64,000 bases of DNA from Nitrososphaera sp. (GCA_039938515.1 JBDUUL010000006.1:1-64000); one strand, 5' to 3'; positions 1 through 8,211 are shown, counted from the stretch's first letter. Notes: generated from the letters alone by a model not told the origin. Numbers and translations are program-made.

Positions 1-2
1 CA

Positions 3-113
3 CCCGAATTTCCTGTGCTCTCTTCGATCATTATAGCTGGATTCTCTCTGGCGATAATCGTTGGGCTCCGAAGATGGCTTGGATCAGGTCAGAGATGGCG
101 CCCGCAGAAGTGA
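3..113 (+). CDS. C-terminal end of a PEF-CTERM surface protein (partial)
   Basis: The gene enters from the left edge, and only its last 36 codons before TGA are visible. The tail reads PEF, then a hydrophobic stretch (VLSSIIIAGFSLAIIVGL), then a short basic/aromatic end (RRWLGSGQRWRPQK). This three-part layout is that of the PEF-CTERM sorting signal, which archaeosortases recognise on exported archaeal proteins. The rest of the protein lies outside the window, so its function cannot be named. The other two plus-strand frames are either closed early or lack this composition. I infer a cell-surface protein that is cleaved and anchored after export. Confidence 0.7.
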   Translation, partial: PEFPVLSSIIIAGFSLAIIVGLRRWLGSGQRWRPQK

Positions 114-150
114 AGTCGATGATTTTAGCAATCGAATCAGTTTTTTAACA

Positions 151-176
151 GACGGGCTTTGTTAAATAAAGCCGTC
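151..176. repeat. Imperfect palindrome resembling an IS5-type terminus
   Basis: GACGGGCTTT (151-160) and AAAGCCGTC (168-176) form an imperfect inverted repeat around GTTAAAT. Positions 155-172 match the IS903-type terminal repeat GGCTTTGTTGAATAAATC, as I recall it, at 16 of 18 positions. A related site lies at 3635-3652 in the same orientation. It sits between two converging genes, so it could instead be a transcription terminator. Confidence 0.4.
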
Positions 177-243
177 AAGAGGTAGCAGGTTTGTAAGCCA
201 TTTGGATTACTGCTAGTCCATGAACTGTCAGGTGAAGGTCAAC

Positions 244-957
244 TTACTTGAAGAGACTAGAATGCTCCTTTTGGAGAAAAGCGGCATTCTCGTCTTCAAT
301 GTATTCCTGTTTGAGGTATTGCGAATTAGCAACGTCAACAAACAGATGCATTACTTCGCCAAATACTTCAAGAATGCGAGACCAGTGATATAACTCAGGC
401 TCCTTGTTCGTTTCAAAAACATATGGTTTGCCCTTGAATGATTTTTCTATCCTCTCTCCAGTATGTCTACCATTGTTATGAGTGGTATTTCTGAGCAGTA
501 CGATTATGCAGATTACTCCATTGTATTTTTGCAAGCCTAGCTTTTTGAGAACAAAACCGGAGACATTAGTCGTAGCATCCTTGCCAGACTTGGCTGCTCT
601 ACCATTCAGGGTTCTAGATACCACTCGCAAGGAGCTATCTGTTGCAAAATGCATCAAATGCAAAAAAGCGAGTTTATGGTTTTGGTCATAATTGACGATT
701 GCTTCAGTAATCATATTTTCGTCAAAATGTGGATTGTTGTAATGCCACCATTTTTGACTATGCAGAGATTGCTTTGATAATATCATTGCAAACAATGTCG
801 GCTGGATTATGCTCAAACATTTTACAAATGGAGCGATTCTGATATCTGTGAGCTTAAGAAAGGGTCTAGTTTTCATCAGTGCAGTTGCTGTATCTATGTA
901 TCGCATTTGAAGCTGAGATAAACCGTTAATTGTCTCTGAGAGAGTATCAGCTTGCAT
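244..957 (-). CDS. Uncharacterised HEPN-like protein
   Basis: A 237-residue soluble protein with an ATG start and no signal peptide or membrane segment. I do not recognise a named family with certainty. Near residues 155-163 it has LLRNTTHNNG, where Arg156, Asn157 and His160 recall the R-N/H signature of HEPN-type ribonuclease and conflict proteins. An AbiV-like and a Schlafen-like gene follow within 2.2 kb, which supports a defence or toxin context by position only. The spacing R-x3-H is shorter than the usual R-x4-6-H, so catalytic activity is uncertain. Confidence 0.6.
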   Translation of the reverse strand: MQADTLSETINGLSQLQMRYIDTATALMKTRPFLKLTDIRIAPFVKCLSIIQPTLFAMILSKQSLHSQKWWHYNNPHFDENMITEAIVNYDQNHKLAFLHLMHFATDSSLRVVSRTLNGRAAKSGKDATTNVSGFVLKKLGLQKYNGVICIIVLLRNTTHNNGRHTGERIEKSFKGKPYVFETNKEPELYHWSRILEVFGEVMHLFVDVANSQYLKQEYIEDENAAFLQKEHSSLFK

Positions 958-1070
958 TCTGGGTCCCTGACCACTTGCATTGGCCTTCTATTTCAATGCA
1001 GACATTTCAACGCACTTCCTTTCATTAAATGATAAGCAATCTCTGAAGCTAACCTGGATGCAGTCGCGAT

Positions 1071-1220
1071 ATGGAGCTTTCAGAGCAAGAGTATGACTCC
1101 ATGCTCTCTTCACCGGCCTTTCGCTTTCACGTCAGGAAGAAGGATGTAGTTCTCTTCCTTAACTCAAAACACGAGAAAAAAGCAGTCTCTCAAGAGCCCA
1201 AAACGGCAAACCCTGCATAG
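1071..1220 (+). CDS. Small hypothetical protein (49 aa)
   Basis: An ATG-started frame of 49 codons ending in TAG, just upstream of the AbiV-like gene on the same strand. The start reads MELSEQEYDSML and the middle contains RKKDVVLFLN, a mixed charged/hydrophobic pattern typical of coding sequence. The gap to the next start (1262) is 41 nt. It may be the small first gene of a two-gene unit with the AbiV-like protein, for example a regulator or antitoxin, but nothing in the sequence proves this. Confidence 0.45.
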   Translation: MELSEQEYDSMLSSPAFRFHVRKKDVVLFLNSKHEKKAVSQEPKTANPA

Positions 1221-1261
1221 ATGTTTGAGCTTAGATTATAGAAAGCTGCGACAAAAGGCGT

Positions 1262-1819
1262 ATGCTAATGTCTTCTCCCACACTGCCGCAATGCCTTAAA
1301 GATGCCAATGGACGTTGGAATGAGAGAGTCCAAATCTCAAATCAGCTGCGCGATACAATGGTTCTCGAGACAGTCCGGAGAATAAGGACCAACCTTGAAG
1401 CAATAAAAGCGCTCCTGAAGACTCCAGGCCATGAAGAAATTTGTGGCGGGCTCTACACATTTGCTATTGAAGAATATGGCAAGATATTGCTACTGCAGAA
1501 CTGCGGAGATTCCCCTGTCATAGATTTGAAGTACAAGAATGGCTTCAGAAAGCATGAGGCCAAATTCGAACTTGCTATCAATGACCTTTCTGATGACTGC
1601 CTCAAAATAGAGTCGGGAGGCTACACAGATGCCGGCTTCACGAGTACTGGTTACACTAAGGACAAAATAGCAGACCTGGATGCACGGCTTGGCATATTCT
1701 ATATGGATTTCACTGACGATGTTAGTCATATCAAGCCAATACCTAGCGTTAGCAGGGCATCGCTGGAGGGGTCGCTAGAGTCCTTCGAGTGTCATCTGAA
1801 TCAAAAGTTCTCACAATAG
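1262..1819 (+). CDS. AbiV-like HEPN protein
   Basis: A 185-residue soluble, helical protein. Residues 64-78 read LYTFAIEEYGKILLL and are followed by FRKHEAKFELAI (95-106). This A-x-E-E-x-G-K ... F-x-x-H-x-x-K arrangement is the hallmark of the AbiV family of abortive-infection proteins, a HEPN-fold group in which the lactococcal member blocks phage translation. Two ATG codons (1262, 1268) can serve as start; the first is used here. It lies between a HEPN-like and a Schlafen-like gene. The role in anti-viral defence is inferred from the family and the neighbours. Confidence 0.65.
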   Translation: MLMSSPTLPQCLKDANGRWNERVQISNQLRDTMVLETVRRIRTNLEAIKALLKTPGHEEICGGLYTFAIEEYGKILLLQNCGDSPVIDLKYKNGFRKHEAKFELAINDLSDDCLKIESGGYTDAGFTSTGYTKDKIADLDARLGIFYMDFTDDVSHIKPIPSVSRASLEGSLESFECHLNQKFSQ

Positions 1820-2175
1820 TGCAAATGACTCGAAAGCATAAGGCCCATCCAATACCACTGCACGGCATTGCGAAGAGCAACGAACGTCCAAAGCAGTCAG
1901 AAAGAAGTGCTATTTAGATTTCATTTCTTATAGCAATCCTACTCTATCTTGTCACACTGGACTGCTATTTTGCAACTTCTTTTGCTTGGCAACGTGACCG
2001 ACGGCAAAGAGTCAGATTACAATAGCGACGTGAGTCCTGTCATGAAGGCAAGTAAAGTTAATCGATACAGCTGTTGCGCTGCAGGTAGCAGCTTGGGAAC
2101 AAAGGTTGTGCGAATGATTTGGAATCGCTGAGACAGGATCAGGTTCACAAATACAGTAGTTGATTTTGCGTCACA
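1820..2175. other. Intergenic stretch without a convincing gene
   Basis: This 356-nt gap separates the AbiV-like gene from the Schlafen-like gene, which converge on it. Short open frames exist on the plus strand (a 30-codon frame just after 1820 and a 60-codon frame at 1949-2131) but lack a recognisable motif or a good ribosome-binding site. I see no RNA gene, repeat or strong terminator. Confidence 0.5.
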
Positions 2176-3135
2176 TCACGTTTTAGCCTTAATGAACTTG
2201 TCGCAGGCTCGTACGACTTCAGCCAGATAATTACTCACTTCCGACCATGAAGTTTTTTCATATTCCCAGTCTCGTATCCTAATCACAATTTCCTCCTTGC
2301 TTGACGAGGTTGTCATTCGGTTGAAAACTTCAATGTATGTGTTCAACGTTTCAAGGGAATAAAGATGTGTCACCATACCTTCCATACGCACACCCTCAAA
2401 AAAATTTCCGTACAGTTCTTCCTTCTGCAAGAACCACTCTGTCTTCATTACTGCCTGCTTGAACAAAGACAGGTCAATCGGAGGAATCACGGAAGACGTG
2501 GTTGTACCGTTATCCCTTATCGCGAGTGCAGTCTGCAAGAGAGCCGTTTTTGCTGCCGCGGCTGATATCATGAGAGTCTGAACATCACTTACTCTCTCTC
2601 GAAGCTTGCTGTAGAGATTGGTTACTATGGATCTGATAGCCGGTTTACTCGAACTTCCGAGCCTAATGTAATAAACGCAAGAACCTCTCACTTGATAGGG
2701 CTTGTTGAAGTCTTCAGTATCTATCTTAATTGCCATATAGAATTTTTTGCCATCATCTATTCGCTTGAGCTCGAAAGTGGGGGTTGGGTCAACATTGTAT
2801 GCTTTGCTCGCGATAGCTTGTCCAATCTTGTCGGCCATTTCAATATCAAAACCATTCTTATAAAAAGGAGTCTTCCCATGAACCTGACTCTTATTTTCGT
2901 CTATCCCCAAGACTATTGTCCCACCTTCTGAATTTGCAAAAGCGCAAAAATCATTTTCTAGATCCGGAGGCACCTTGTTGCCTCCCCAAGGCCCTTGTCC
3001 CTTAAAATCAAAAGTTTCATTCTCGATATCTTGGATGTGCAGAAGCGCCTCGATTTTTTGGAGCGTCCAAGCAGACAACTCAGATGGGATAGAATACTCG
3101 CTCATGCTAGAGCAGCTTGAGTTATGATATATCAA
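2176..3135 (-). CDS. Schlafen AlbA_2 (ATP-binding) domain protein
   Basis: A 319-residue protein. Residues about 30-150 carry the Schlafen/AlbA_2 pattern: an acidic start (ENETFDFKG), a helix ending in CAFANSEGG, then TIVLGIDE and a later YYIRLGSSSKPA. AlbA_2 domains occur in vertebrate Schlafens and in many archaeal and bacterial putative regulators and nucleases, commonly in defence islands. The C-terminal 150 residues are helical and I do not recognise them. The first ATG is at 3135; an internal ATG at 3105 (MSEYSIPSEL) is an equally good start. The nuclease or regulatory role is not provable from sequence alone. Confidence 0.75.
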   Translation of the reverse strand: MIYHNSSCSSMSEYSIPSELSAWTLQKIEALLHIQDIENETFDFKGQGPWGGNKVPPDLENDFCAFANSEGGTIVLGIDENKSQVHGKTPFYKNGFDIEMADKIGQAIASKAYNVDPTPTFELKRIDDGKKFYMAIKIDTEDFNKPYQVRGSCVYYIRLGSSSKPAIRSIVTNLYSKLRERVSDVQTLMISAAAAKTALLQTALAIRDNGTTTSSVIPPIDLSLFKQAVMKTEWFLQKEELYGNFFEGVRMEGMVTHLYSLETLNTYIEVFNRMTTSSSKEEIVIRIRDWEYEKTSWSEVSNYLAEVVRACDKFIKAKT

Positions 3136-3176
3136 GTTTTGAGAGGCTATGGCGCCTTCAGAGTGTAAGAGCTGAG

Positions 3177-3365
3177 TCAGAAAGTTAACTCAGGTATTGC
3201 CTTGTAGTATTCAGTCATCTTGAGCCAGTCAAGCGCGGCAGGCTTGCTATAGGTCTTAGAATAGCCTCACAGATAGTTTGTAAATTCTTCATAGAACAGT
3301 GAGCTCAAGATGTAGAGCCGACAGGGACCTTCAAGATGTAATAGTACTCCCGGGTTTTTTGTCAT
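3177..3365 (-). pseudogene. Decayed coding remnant
   Basis: On the minus strand a frame starts at ATG 3365 (MTKNPGVLL), runs to an in-frame TGA at 3267-3269, then continues as clearly protein-like sequence (GYSKTYSKPAALDW, then YYKAIPEL) to a second stop at 3177-3179. Restoring the first TGA to TGG would join the two halves. Further fragments in other frames extend to about 3640 (for example LPNKLGIEDTEQGHG near 3430-3480), so several frameshifts are likely. I cannot name the parent family; a transposon or integrase relic is possible. Confidence 0.5.
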
Positions 3366-3634
3366 GGATTCGCTCGCATTATTCCCACTTTAGCAGGATG
3401 TCCATGCCCCTGCTCCGTGTCCTCAATACCGAGCTTGTTGGGTAGGACTGTGAGATGTAAATTTGATGTCTGAGCTTGTGGCTTTGCCTCCAAAGGTACT
3501 CATGGTCGGTATAGAACTTGCGCCATACGCAGAGGCGTGATTCGCGCCTGTTCTGTTTTCAGATGCGGATTACATGACATCCGGGACTAGCCCGTTCTCT
3601 TTCAATAAACGACTGAATCATCTGGGCCGGTCCA

Positions 3635-3652
3635 GGAATTGTTAAATAAATC
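3635..3652. repeat. Second IS5-type terminus-like site
   Basis: GGAATTGTTAAATAAATC matches the IS903-type terminal repeat, as remembered, at 15 of 18 positions and shares the 12-mer TTGTTAAATAAA exactly with 159-170. Both copies face the same way, so they do not form a normal inverted pair. They may be relics of two insertions. The site lies just upstream of the pYEATS-like gene and could also act as an AT-rich promoter element. Confidence 0.35.
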
Positions 3653-3674
3653 CATAATGCGCTACAATTAGACG

Positions 3675-4055
3675 TTGGACAAAGAAGGCGTAAAAATTAG
3701 CTATAAACCAGCAGATGAAGATAGGGAAGACAAGAGGCTATTTGCTCCAGAACAAAAGGTGGGCTCATTTCTCACTCGCGGTCAATACACTCTTCCTGAG
3801 CGAAATCTTTCATATCGTCATATCCGATTATTTATTAATGCACAGGACAAGAATATTGAGGACAAAATCCTGAAGGTAGTCTACGAACTGCCTACTGATT
3901 TTCTGCAGAACAAAGCCACCGTGAATGATAGATCATCGGATTTCTCTTTAGAGCTAGCTGTTAAGGAAGTGAAATTCGAGGTCAAAGCTAAAATATTTTG
4001 GCGCGAGAAAAGCCGGTCACCCACCACGCTCGACACCACAGTCAACTTGGATTGA
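3675..4055 (+). CDS. pYEATS-like domain protein
   Basis: A 126-residue cytoplasmic protein with a TTG start. Residues about 40-125 resemble the prokaryotic YEATS (pYEATS) beta-sandwich: HIRLFINAQD, then ILKVVYELPTDF, then NDRSSDFSLEL and FEVKAKIFW. The family shows a V-x-Y-x-L-P/H-x-x-F strand followed by a dRSs-F-x-L strand. pYEATS modules are described in predicted prokaryotic conflict systems, often beside membrane or effector genes. The next gene begins 10 nt downstream and encodes a membrane protein, so the two probably form one operon. The call is from pattern memory and is moderately secure. Confidence 0.55.
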   Translation: MDKEGVKISYKPADEDREDKRLFAPEQKVGSFLTRGQYTLPERNLSYRHIRLFINAQDKNIEDKILKVVYELPTDFLQNKATVNDRSSDFSLELAVKEVKFEVKAKIFWREKSRSPTTLDTTVNLD

Positions 4056-4065
4056 GGCTATTGAT

Positions 4066-5466
4066 TTGAGCAAAGGTTTGCTCCCTAGGCGTCGACTATT
4101 CATATTAGTTGCATTTGCATGTATTTTCGGGTATTTCATTGATTGTACCTGCCTTGTGAATCCGGCAGATGCAAGATTCGATGACTTAATTCATGCTTTT
4201 CCTGACTCTGCTTTGTTCGTATTCCACCAATCAGATTCTGTCAACGAAAAATCAGCAAATTTGTACATCACGTCTGATACAAATGCAACCGACATCAAAG
4301 CTATCTTTACAGATCTTCGTTCTACCAGGGGAGACACCATTCAGTCTGTGCACTTATCCTTAAACCCATCACGATTCAACGTCTCAGTTCTCGACATGAA
4401 GTCGGTTGAAATCAAGGCGGCATTAGACAGCTCCAATTTCATTCCTGGAATATATGCAGGGAAGGTTACCTTACTCTCAAATGAACATGCGGCTGTAAAC
4501 ATACCAATCGAGCTTAGAGTAATTGACGATGCGGCCTTAATTAATTCAGTTGCGCCTCACCCTGCCGCCATTAAATTTGATTTTGGGTCGGATATGCCGA
4601 AGACGAACTATATTGATCTTTTCTTAACTACAAATAACACCTTACGGAACGTAAATGCCAGCTTCAGTGATCTCCGATCTGATAATGGCACCATAATGCA
4701 GCACAGCGTGCTTAGTTCTTCGCCAAGCAAAATGAATATCACTGCAATTTCGCCGACTTTTTTGAGAGTCGCGGCGGATGTTGGGGGAGGCACCTACATA
4801 CCTGGAAATTATCAAGGTTTTCTAAAGTTAGATTCTCTTGGTTCTGATACTTTCATACCTATCACAATTGTTATTGAGACTCCAAAAATCTGGTACGACG
4901 GATACGGAATCGCATTTGTTGTGGTAGGTATTGCGTTAAGCGTATTCCTGATACTTGTGCGCGAAGGATCGCGTATTAAAGAAAGTCTGGAAGAATCTGC
5001 ATCTTCAGCATTAAATGCCCTTACAGCAGCCATATCCAGTAATCGCCAGAGCAAGCAGGAGTTCTTTGCCGGGCTTGAAAATATCGATAAAGGCATCTAT
5101 GCTTCTCGCAAGAATAATTACACAGAGGCTATATCATATCTTACAAAATCAAAGGGATTTTTTGACAGAGCTACCAATAAAGGTCCCCAAGTTTTGGTCG
5201 CAGAATTTCCTCATGTCGAAGATGTCGAGCGAATGGCTAATGGTTCATTAGGGTCTTCGGCGGCAATAAGGTCTGTCTTCCGCGGGGATAGACTATTTTT
5301 TGTTGCTTTTTCCATCGTAATGACAATAGTGGTTCTTACAACTTTGCAAACTGTGTCCCCGGACGTATTGAAGCTCAATAATTTTGGAAGTGCTATAGCA
5401 GCAATACTCGTTGGCTTTGGAAGTCCTGCAATCGCGAATCAACTTGTTCCCCTATTCAAGAAGTGA
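4066..5466 (+). CDS. Membrane protein with two extracytoplasmic Ig-like domains
   Basis: A 466-residue protein starting at TTG, 10 nt after the pYEATS-like gene, with GAGG eight nt before the start. Order of parts: N-terminal membrane anchor or signal (residues 10-30); two related beta-rich domains (about 45-155 and 160-270) that each contain a TFTDLRS/SFSDLRS-like segment and end in PGIY/PGNY; a transmembrane helix (about 278-298); a helical cytoplasmic region (300-400) with a TPR-like segment (KNNYTEAISYLTKSKGFF); and two C-terminal helices (about 408-425 and 437-457). The repeat of the two outer domains suggests internal duplication. I infer a surface sensor or membrane effector partnered with pYEATS. 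Confidence 0.65.
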   Translation: MSKGLLPRRRLFILVAFACIFGYFIDCTCLVNPADARFDDLIHAFPDSALFVFHQSDSVNEKSANLYITSDTNATDIKAIFTDLRSTRGDTIQSVHLSLNPSRFNVSVLDMKSVEIKAALDSSNFIPGIYAGKVTLLSNEHAAVNIPIELRVIDDAALINSVAPHPAAIKFDFGSDMPKTNYIDLFLTTNNTLRNVNASFSDLRSDNGTIMQHSVLSSSPSKMNITAISPTFLRVAADVGGGTYIPGNYQGFLKLDSLGSDTFIPITIVIETPKIWYDGYGIAFVVVGIALSVFLILVREGSRIKESLEESASSALNALTAAISSNRQSKQEFFAGLENIDKGIYASRKNNYTEAISYLTKSKGFFDRATNKGPQVLVAEFPHVEDVERMANGSLGSSAAIRSVFRGDRLFFVAFSIVMTIVVLTTLQTVSPDVLKLNNFGSAIAAILVGFGSPAIANQLVPLFKK

Positions 5467-5652
5467 ACAATACCTCAAGTCGCTTCTACCCCACAGCTGG
5501 TTTAGATTACATTAACTAGGTCTTGGCGCGTTGGTGTCTTGGGTTTGGCAATTTTGGCAGATCACTCGATTGAAACAAGATATAAGTCACACTGGTAACT
5601 CAGGCGCATGGCGCGTTAGCTTGGGCGCAAAGGCTAGGAATTAGGACACTGG

Positions 5653-5664
5653 TAATTATTTAAG
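5653..5664 (+). promoter_or_regulatory. TATA-like promoter element
   Basis: TAATTATTTAAG lies about 22-33 nt before the ATG at 5686, the usual archaeal distance for a short-leader transcript. The surrounding sequence is less AT-rich. Confidence 0.45.
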
Positions 5665-5685
5665 AAAGCACCAAGTATCACGTTT

Positions 5686-5952
5686 ATGAAAACTCGCATA
5701 ATCAGGTTCATTGAATGTGAGCTTGATGGCAATTGGGCTTTTACTGCACCTGATAGCGGTGCAACACACTCTGTCAGTCCAAATTCATGGCTTGAAGCAA
5801 AGAAAAGAGTAATCTACTCGCAAAAAGACGATGCGAAGTTAACAATCACGGTCGATTCAAAACTATATGAATACTTTTTCAATAAGGGAAAAGTGGTTAT
5901 CTTTGATGATGGTCTGCTCTTAATGGATGCAGATTCAACGACAAGAAAATAA
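5686..5952 (+). CDS. Small hypothetical protein (88 aa)
   Basis: An 88-residue soluble protein with an ATG start and a TATA-like element at the right distance. It begins MKTRIIRFIECELDG and contains SPNSWLEAKKRVIYSQ and a hydrophobic C-terminal strand (KGKVVIFDDGLLLMD). It lacks cysteine pairs, membrane segments or a known motif. It stands alone between the membrane protein and a secreted protein. Function unknown. Confidence 0.6.
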   Translation: MKTRIIRFIECELDGNWAFTAPDSGATHSVSPNSWLEAKKRVIYSQKDDAKLTITVDSKLYEYFFNKGKVVIFDDGLLLMDADSTTRK

Positions 5953-6217
5953 GGGCAAGTTCAGTTCACCGGCTTCATCCAGCTGCTATCCTTTCTGTGA
6001 GATAGCCAATGGAACCCATTGATTGAAAGAATATCGTTTATCTCTCTCTCCATTCCCGCTTTTCACATTGTTGGGTTGGCTGCGGATTTTCATCTTTTTG
6101 ATGGGCTGTTAAGTTACGGAAGATAATAAAAATTGAGATATTGGACGTCCGCCACAGATTTGACAACACCGAGTTAACTTAAGTAAGACGAAGAGCTAGA
6201 TCCCATTACACATAGCT

Positions 6218-6733
6218 TTGATAAAATTGGCAGTCCTAATCATTGGCCTTTCAATAGCTATAGCGGTTAGCGTCGTTGGATTGTTTTCCGCTTCGGAAAG
6301 TTCTGTTGCGCAGGTTGTTGGTACCCCACCGCCCGTTCATCCCACTATTGTAGCGCCAGCCAACACTGTCACTCCTGCGGCTCCAAAGCAACCGCTTCCA
6401 ACAGGCGGCGACTTGGTTCGATTTCATGCGATAGTTACAGGACCGTCGCCTCCAATTTTGCAGTATATAAAAACAGTCAATGTCACCTCTAGCGAAACAA
6501 AAGCTGTTCAGGCACTATTCAACATACTTGATGCAACTGATCACCAACAAGTCTGGCCGCATCAGTACTTGGACGATATGTCGCTTGAAGATTACAATAC
6601 TATGACCAAATTGTATCCATTCTCAGATGTTAGCCAGCTTTCTGGCGTGGACCCTAATGGGACACCGATGCATGCCGCTGCCTTCAATGTTACAGATACT
6701 AACACCATGTACGTGATATTTGCTGACAAGTGA
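6218..6733 (+). CDS. Membrane-anchored hypothetical protein with Pro-rich linker
   Basis: A 171-residue protein with a TTG start. Residues 2-25 (LAVLIIGLSIAIAVSVVGLF) form a signal anchor, followed by a linker rich in Pro, Val, Ala and Thr (about 35-62) and a C-terminal domain of about 105 residues (VRFHAIVTGPSPPILQY onward). The layout predicts an extracytoplasmic domain tethered by its N terminus. I do not recognise the domain. A perfect hairpin overlaps the stop codon and probably ends the transcript. Confidence 0.6.
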   Translation: MIKLAVLIIGLSIAIAVSVVGLFSASESSVAQVVGTPPPVHPTIVAPANTVTPAAPKQPLPTGGDLVRFHAIVTGPSPPILQYIKTVNVTSSETKAVQALFNILDATDHQQVWPHQYLDDMSLEDYNTMTKLYPFSDVSQLSGVDPNGTPMHAAAFNVTDTNTMYVIFADK

Positions 6734-6754
6734 GATCAATTTTTTCTTGATCTC
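6732..6754. terminator. Perfect 8-bp hairpin with T-rich loop
   Basis: GAGATCAA (6732-6739) and TTGATCTC (6747-6754) are exact inverted repeats around TTTTTTC. The hairpin begins at the TGA of the preceding gene. The T-run lies in the loop instead of after it, so it is a plausible archaeal-type terminator, not a classical intrinsic one. Confidence 0.5.
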
Positions 6755-7074
6755 TTGCTCTCTCAATGGCGAACCGCCAATGAGATAGCATCCTCAGCAA
6801 GTGTAACCGGTGCGGGCTTGTCTGGTATCCAACGTTGCAAGAAGGTGGCAGACTGCCAAATGGTTATTGGAAATGCGAGAACTGCTGTAACGCGCAGCAA
6901 TAGCCTGACTCCTTTTTGTTTGACTATGAAACGAAAGGAAGCTGCCAGTAGAGAAGGTTGCAATAGGCAGAAAATCATGATCTGGAGTCGTGTGTTTGCT
7001 GCTTGCCAGCAACAAAACCAGACCGTGTTTGACACGTACGAGATTGGCAGAATATGAGCGAAAACTATTAACTT
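6755..7074. other. Gap without a convincing gene
   Basis: About 320 nt between converging genes. Overlapping frames of 90-100 codons exist on both strands (for example 6755-7057 plus, 6763-7035 minus) but all show random-looking composition and no motif. I see nothing else here. Confidence 0.5.
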
Positions 7075-8139
7075 TCATAAGGTTTCAGTGTATTCTTCAA
7101 ATGATGGGCAGAAGTCAATTTTGTCTTCTTCAACTCTTAGCATCTGAGCAAGCCGAGTGACTGGAGCTCTGTTTCGATTTACCCCTGTTAATTTTGTATT
7201 TGTCTTGACATTACTTGCAATTGCTTCGCAGAATCTTTTATCTTCTGGCCGCAGCGAGCTTCCGATAATTACTAGATCCGAACATCTTTTCAGATAACCT
7301 TCAGCCATATTCCAGACTCGCTTATACTCTGCATTCTTCTCAAAGTCCTTATTATTGCCGAGTGGTGGTATAATCACCGGTTCATCATAATCCATTCCTG
7401 ACCTTAGCAACGAAGAAAGAGAATAGTTGCATATTTCTAATGCACTTGGAATCCTAAGTTGACTCCATGTCTTATTTGAATGGATTACCGGGGCGACTTT
7501 CTCTAGAAGCTTTTTTACACCACTAACCCCGCCAAAGGAAGCCAAGCTATCAAATTTGTTGAGCCAGTTAATTGAGCCATGTATTTTTGCTATTGGTATT
7601 TCATTCTTCTCAAAGCTGGCTTTCTCTGAGAGAAGGTAATCATATGTAAATCCTTTCTGTACTGCTATACTCTCAAACAGAGTGTCATAATTGGTCGTTA
7701 TGACTGTGAACGGGTTGTCCGGAAAACTTTCAATAATTCTTTGATAATTATTCGAGTGTGGGTTATGCGCAACTGAGAAATGCCTTACTATGTCCCAGAC
7801 AAAATACCATGCTTCACCTATGGCGCCAGCATACAAGAGACGGTTAGAAAATGAGCTGGAGTCTGTCGTAATTACAGGTCTATCTGCGATATGGTAAGCC
7901 CAATCAATAAACTCTTCAGCGTCAAGTTCGATGGTCCGTTCATCATATGCTGTAGTCTTGACATTTTCGATATAGTACTTCAGCCTGTCGCATAACCGAG
8001 GATAATAATCAGAGGATAGTAATCCCAATCTAAAACCCTCTCGAAACAGTAAACGTGTAATTGGAGGCTTTTGGCATTCTTGAAGCATTGGATCGTAGCC
8101 CGCGGCCGCGCCTGCGCCCAGAATAAAGCACCGTTGCAT
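7075..8139 (-). CDS. SIR2-family (SIR2_2-like) protein
   Basis: A 354-residue protein with an ATG start. The N terminus is a Rossmann loop (FILGAGAAAGYDP, residues 5-17). Residues 147-155 read ITTNYDTLF and 183-191 IAKIHGSIN; these are the NAD-pocket Asn150/Asp152 and the catalytic-type His187 of sirtuin-like enzymes. A later VIIGSSLRPED completes the nucleotide-binding fold. Family members in defence systems (Thoeris ThsA, Dsr, SIR2-APAZ) deplete NAD on infection. No SLOG or APAZ domain is visible. A TIR gene lies 0.7 kb upstream on the same strand, with only a dead gene on the other strand between them. Confidence 0.8.
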   Translation of the reverse strand: MQRCFILGAGAAAGYDPMLQECQKPPITRLLFREGFRLGLLSSDYYPRLCDRLKYYIENVKTTAYDERTIELDAEEFIDWAYHIADRPVITTDSSSFSNRLLYAGAIGEAWYFVWDIVRHFSVAHNPHSNNYQRIIESFPDNPFTVITTNYDTLFESIAVQKGFTYDYLLSEKASFEKNEIPIAKIHGSINWLNKFDSLASFGGVSGVKKLLEKVAPVIHSNKTWSQLRIPSALEICNYSLSSLLRSGMDYDEPVIIPPLGNNKDFEKNAEYKRVWNMAEGYLKRCSDLVIIGSSLRPEDKRFCEAIASNVKTNTKLTGVNRNRAPVTRLAQMLRVEEDKIDFCPSFEEYTETL

Positions 8140-8211
8140 AGTATGAGATTTGTAAGCTGCTATTTAGAACAGCCGAAAAGCTAAATCCAAGCCATCTGAT
8201 TACTCGTTAGC

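Noticed and set aside
1949-2131. 60-codon plus-strand frame
   Set aside because: No ribosome-binding site, motif or coding-like composition.
6755-7078. Three overlapping frames of 90-100 codons
   Set aside because: They overlap on both strands with random-looking composition; at most one could be real and none shows a motif.
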